Assembly: GCA_002189035.1 (NCBI GenBank) | Contig: NEEC01000017.1 | Coordinates: 2,232,001-2,296,000 of the forward strand | Direction of reading: 5' to 3' | Source of the DNA: Utricularia gibba | Taxonomy: Eukaryota; Streptophyta; Magnoliopsida; Lamiales; Lentibulariaceae | DNA length: 64,000 nt | Shown here: positions 59,801 to 64,000 of the stretch, piece after piece | Layout: each line of letters begins with the position of its first letter | How positions within the stretch are numbered: position 1 is the stretch's first letter | Translations under genes and position numbers: made by a program | The notes under the pieces: model-generated | What the model saw: only the letters and a program-made list of their open reading frames with translations | Told to the model about the DNA's origin: nothing | Database searches by the model: none

Positions 59801-61331
59801 CCACTGTGTATCTATGAACCTTACTATGGACAAGGGACCTGGCCTTTTTTGCACAATTCATCACTTTACCGTGGAGTTGGGTTGGTGAGCATGCCAAAAA
59901 CTATCTCTGGTTTCCTGGAACTTCGAAATTGACAGATGAATGCCTTTATTTTAGCTGAGCAGAGGTCGAAGACCAGGAGCAGATGATGTGGATGCAGCTT
60001 CTCGTCTCCAAATATTGAGCAATGCTTACTTTAGAGATGTCTTAGGAGAATATGGTGCCTATTTTGCAATCGCTAACCGGATAGATCGTATCCATAAAAA
60101 TGCTTGGATAGGATTTCAGTCATGGCGGGCTACAGCAAGAAAGGTGTGCCATCACTTCTACTTCTATAAAGAATTCTTCCAGTGTTTCACTTACATTTGA
60201 ATGTGCGGTTTCACAGGTATCGTTGTCATCAGCTGCTGAAAGATCATTGCAGGATGCTATTGAAGGTAAAAGGCATGGAGATGCACTTTATTTCTGGGTT
60301 GGAATGGATACTGACCCGAGAAGCCAGCCAAAGCAAGACTTCTGGTCATTCTGCGATGCTATAAATGCAGGGAATTGCCAGTAAGAACACAATGCTTAAT
60401 CAGATTGTTTCATTATATTGGAAACGTGTTGGAGAATATGGTGTAGAGATTATTGTATACCTTCATGTACTAGGCTTGCTTTCGGTGAGGCTCTGAAGAA
60501 GATGTATGGATTAAAATCTGACCTAGCTTCTCTTCCTCCCATGCCTCATGATGATGGCACTTGGTCTGTAATGCATTGCTGGGCCTTACCAACTCGCTCT
60601 TTTCTTGAGTTTGCTATGTTTTCAAGGTTGGAATCAGCACCCCCTTTTCATTTCATATCACCCTTCATGTGAAAGATAGCATTTTGATGTTGTTTCTTGT
60701 GAACCTAAAGGATTTTTGTTGATGCATTGGATGCCCAGTTCTCCGATGAACACCGTAGAACAGGCTGGTGTCACTTGAACCTGTCCAAGGTGATTGTCAC
60801 TCGGAGCTAATCCAATTTCACACCCTCATACCGTTTTCTCTTTTTCATTGTATGATGTTTTTGAGTTATTTGCAGGATAAGCACTGCTACTCCCGTATGC
60901 TGGAGCTGCTGGTGAACGTTTGGGCGTACCACAGTGGAAGGCGCATGGTGTATGTACAGCCTGAGACAGGTTCTATGCAGGAGCAGCACCAGCTGAGGAC
61001 CCGCAGAGGCCACATGTGGATCAAATGGTTCCAGTTTTCGGTTCTGAAGAGCATGGACGAGGAACTCGCCGAGGAGTTCGACTCGGACCGGGCTGCAGGA
61101 TGGTCATTGTGGTCTGCCACCGGTGAAGTATTCTGGCAGGGCATCTACGAGAAGGAGAAGAGCCAGAGGATCAAGGAGAAGGAAAGGAGGAAGCAGCAGA
61201 GCAGAGATAAGATTCATAGGATGAAGAACAAGTCTCGTCAGAAGGTTCTGGGGAAATACATCAAGCCTGCAGACGAGGAGAACGAGAATATTACTACTAC
61301 TACGACTACTACTACAGCAGTAACCCCATGA
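56893..61331 (+). CDS. GT4-like glycosyltransferase, type II membrane protein (At4g01210-like; one frame break)
   Basis: Large plant family-1/GT4-fold glycosyltransferase of unknown acceptor, probably Golgi. Fourteen exons, about 1034 residues: 56893-57357, 57520-57606, 57679-57788, 57927-57977, 58074-58245, 58373-58660, 58750-58953, 59126-59610, 59684-59884, 59955-60143, 60217-60380, 60474-60626, 60711-60789, 60876-61331. Seen: a basic N-terminus and one signal-anchor helix at about 55-73; Rossmann parts LALVFADLTVDPHHIH and LIWTIHEEVLARRL; VVVGSRLVYKAQWLEHALVL; the sugar-nucleotide site DLVIYGSFREEPAFPVILQK and LGKPVVAPD. A conserved C-terminal half follows (GTWDEIYRN, PLCIYEPYYGQGTW, WIGFQSWRATARK, WSFCDAINAGNC, YSRMLELLVNVWAYHSGRR), with a Lys-rich and Thr-rich tail. 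Exon 8 is 485 bases where phase needs 486: a G is missing at TGG|GAGGACC (59553-59557), so the frame as written stops at 59567-59569. Confidence 0.9.
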
Positions 61332-62264
61332 TCAACTACTGGCCTCACACCCCAATTTTTGATCCATTTTTCATTTCCAGGAACACGTGTAAATTCTCTA
61401 ACTGTACCCATTATATTGATCTTTCCTTTCTTTCACGTGAATAAGCAATATGAATGGTTGGTAATGCCAAGAGCACTGCTGATCATGGAGTGTTTTCAAG
61501 AATGAAACAGTACTGAGCTACTGATGAAACAAGTAGACCCAGATTGGGTTTTTCCAAGGAGACATGGTAGGCTTCTGTTGATGACTCGAGTGTCTGATTT
61601 GGAGCAAGCAGATATGCGATGTGTTAGGTGTTTGATGGGAATGAAATGAATGTGTTAAGACCACTTTTTTTACTTAGTCTAAAAGCGTGAGGTGTCGACT
61701 TTAATTTAACCAAACAACTTTATCTTACTTTGAGGCTGTTCCGAAGACTAACTTAAAACTGCCATGTTTCTGGTTTCTTGCGTTCTGATAAACTGCATAA
61801 AACTCCAATCCATGTGTGCTTCAAGATGGTTACTATTATGAAGTAAACATGGCTACAATGGTAACAAGACCAGTAGGATAAAAAGCATGTGTATCAACAT
61901 CAGCAGCTGAAGAGCACCACAGAACTACACTTTTTTAACAGTGCTGGAATGGAAATGGTCTGGAACATTAGAAACAGCATACATTGAAGATAATATATGG
62001 CTGAACATTCGCATGTCTCATCAGAATCTGAAAGGGGCCACAGGAAAACGTTCTGTTGTGAATAACTTTACCGAATTGTTGTTGGATTTTCTCACAACAT
62101 CCCATGTGATGATGTTGAAAAATGATTGTTCTGGGCTCACAACTTTGAGAATCAAAGTGCTCCATATATAGAGGGGAACTTATCCCCCCCTCGGCTCATT
62201 CCATCTCTAGGACCAATACCTTCTTTCTCATCTTCTCCAGACAAAGACCTTTGTCATCTTCTCC
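61332..62264. other. intergenic: glycosyltransferase 3' flank and MAKR-like promoter
   Basis: 3' untranslated region of the glycosyltransferase, then promoter DNA. A TATA-like CCATATATAG lies at 62162-62171, about 95 bp before the MAKR-like ATG. No coding exon is recognised. Confidence 0.45.
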
Positions 62265-63028
62265 ATGGATAGAGCATCTACTGATCTTGCAACCGAGAGC
62301 TTTTCATACAGCTGGTTGATCGAAGGAGAGCGAGAGTTTACCATGAGCTTGAATGAACCGGGGCAAAGTTTTGATTTTGATCTCCCTTTCCAAGCATCAG
62401 ACAGTGGATTTGCTCTGGCTGACGAGATTTTCTCAGATGGGAGAATCGTGTCTGTTTACACGGAGAAGCCCAAGGTTGAAACCTTGAATAGTTTGACAGC
62501 CTCTGCGTGTTTCTCTCCTGTTTCTTCATGTTCATTATCAACGACAAAGGCCTGCAAGAACCAAAAATGGAAATGGAGGCAGTCTTCCAGTAAACTTTTG
62601 CAGGAGTGCCTCAGACTAGTGAAGCCTTTGATGGGGTGGAAGAGAAAGAGCAGCAGGGTTGATGATCTTGAACGCAAGGCTTCCGAAGTTGGGAGCTTGC
62701 ACTCCCACGAAGCATCACCAAGGGTAAGCTCGGCCTATTCAGTTCAAGACTTTTGCCATGTAAGGAAAGCAGCTGATAGAGCAGATCTCCATTCTGCGCT
62801 ACGGAAGGTCAGAAGTTGGAACAAATCTTCACAAGAACAGCCTCGTTTAAGCCCTTCTCGCCCAAGTTATTCTTGTTGGGATGATGAGAAATCAATCAGT
62901 GAAGCGATCCTCTACTGTAAAAGATCAATAGGTAACTGAATATTGTTTTCTTTTTCCACTCAGAATGTCTTCGTTTTATAATGATCATGGGCTAATTTTC
63001 CATCGTTCAATAATTTCCAGAGAAATGA
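62265..63028 (+). CDS. membrane-associated kinase regulator (MAKR)-like protein
   Basis: MAKR/BKI1-type proteins dock to the plasma membrane through basic patches and modulate receptor kinases. Exon 1 (62265-62931, phase 1) and an 8-base coding remnant of exon 2 (63021-63028) give 224 residues ending RSIEK. If the 89-base intron is retained, the frame ends RSIGN at 62939, with the same length. Seen: N-terminal ESFSYSWLIEGEREF, the FDFDLPF and ALADEIFSDGRIV motifs that are family hallmarks, and a basic region KNQKWKWRQSSSKLLQECLR plus GWKRKSSR. The conserved C-terminal Ser-rich motif is SPSRPSYSCWDDEKSISEAI. The symbol is left open because several MAKRs are similar. An upstream TATA-like box supports the start. 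Confidence 0.8.
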
Positions 63029-64000
63029 GAGACCAGGATGAAGAACCAGAGCTATAGCTGTTCTAACTTCAGAGATCTCTCTCCCTCATGGTACATACAG
63101 GCTACCTGATCCAGAGAAGTAGATTTACAGGAACTGATTTGCATGGTATCATCTGTGTATGGTGTAAATTCGTGTAGTTAGAAGAACTGAGTTGAATGAA
63201 CTTCTTTTGTACTTCAGAGTTCCTTTCCTTTCCTGCTTCGAGGAAGAGGCAGCTTCACTTTAAGGCCTCTGGCAATTCCGAACATTTTGATCCATCCTGC
63301 TGCAGGTTTCCAAGCATCAGAATTCACAAACAGAGCTTTCAGAGCAAAAAATACATGCGAAAGGATAAGATAATCAAGGAAGCATATTCATTGAACATTA
63401 TACCATTTCAAATGGACGCAATCCGATGCATTCTTCACATTGGATCATCGCAATTTTTTTTTCCAGAGTATGAGCAAATTCGAAAGCAGCATGATAACAC
63501 CAGTGTGAAAGAGGCCACGTTACAGACATGGCCCACATAGAAATATGCTGTCTGATAAAGGTCATTAAATTCCAATGCAACTGCCCATTCCTTCTTTTTC
63601 AACTTTGGTTCCATTCACAACTAAGGTTAAGCTACACCCTCCCATATGAACACTACACCTCTGGCTAATTTCTATCGAAAATGCACAGGACAGCATACAG
63701 CCAAAACTAAAGCAAACCATTATTACATACCTCAAATCAAAACCATACATTTTATTCAAGTGGGCACGGCCATGGATCCAATGGCATGTCTGGGTGAACC
63801 ATCACATTTATGCCTTGGACTTGGGGTCCGGTATCAAGGGGCAAAAGTAAGCCAGTTGGGTCATGTTTGGAACTTCTCCTTGTGCAGATCACCAGAATTG
63901 ATATTGACACTGCAGAGATTGCTGAACCTGAATGGGCATTATCGCTAGACACAACAAGGACGACACACGGCATGAAGAAACTCATAAAACACTTCGAAGA
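63029..64000. other. right-hand flank without a recognised gene
   Basis: MAKR-like 3' region, then DNA of intermediate composition. A - strand frame near 63752-63985 could be the last exon or 3' region of a gene entering from the right, but nothing in it is recognisable. Confidence 0.3.

Noticed and set aside
63752-63985. 77-codon - strand frame at the right edge
   Set aside because: Could be a terminal exon of a gene entering from the right, but no conserved motif or partner exon is visible.

Overview
The window is nuclear DNA of a eudicot plant. It has spliced genes with short GT-AG introns, AT-rich intergenic DNA, and plant-only families (CLAVATA2, CIPK, CURT1, GBF, bHLH/JAM, AG-peptide, MAKR). 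I recognise 20 protein-coding genes, nearly all single-copy regulatory or housekeeping genes. I see no tRNA, rRNA, CRISPR array or intact transposon. From memory of Arabidopsis locus numbers, most genes have best matches in the four paralogous Arabidopsis segments At1g01, At4g00-01, At2g46 and At3g61. The window therefore looks like a less fractionated version of one ancestral block. The species cannot be named from the sequence.

Layout, left to right. CLAVATA2 (-, cut by the window edge). CURT1B (-). A 12-cysteine secreted peptide (+). CIPK9 (-). The ER-type Ca2+-ATPase ECA2 (-). A gap with an (AT)n tract and a possible LTR remnant. An ORM/ORMDL sphingolipid regulator (+). A DUF688-like protein (-). 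A JAM-type bHLH factor (+, two frame breaks). A ubiquitin-like-domain PI4K gamma (-). A 23-exon REC/CLU-family gene (-). SDE2 (-), head-to-head with ATG6/Beclin (+). An unnamed conserved protein (-). A 51-residue membrane protein (+). A G-box binding bZIP factor (+) behind a dense G-box cluster. An AG-peptide (-), head-to-head with CURT1A (+). A glyoxalase-fold protein (-). The F-box protein HWS (-). A 14-exon GT4-like glycosyltransferase (+). A MAKR-like protein (+).

The genes do not form an operon-like pathway. Loose themes are calcium signalling (CIPK9, ECA2), thylakoid curvature (CURT1A and CURT1B), chloroplast volume (REC), autophagy and phosphoinositides (ATG6, PI4K gamma) and transcription (bHLH, GBF).

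The strongest non-routine signal concerns sequence quality. Six independent one-base losses break conserved reading frames in five genes: bHLH twice, REC, SDE2, ATG6 and the glycosyltransferase. Most fall in G/C runs and none is a gain. This pattern suggests systematic homopolymer under-calling in the assembly rather than five dying genes. Other points of interest are a probable AT-AG intron and a GC-AG intron in CIPK9, a GC-AG intron in ATG6, a 27-bp minisatellite in a CIPK9 intron, a G-box array upstream of a G-box factor, and two tiny uORFs that touch their main start codons. I do not see a previously undescribed multi-gene system.
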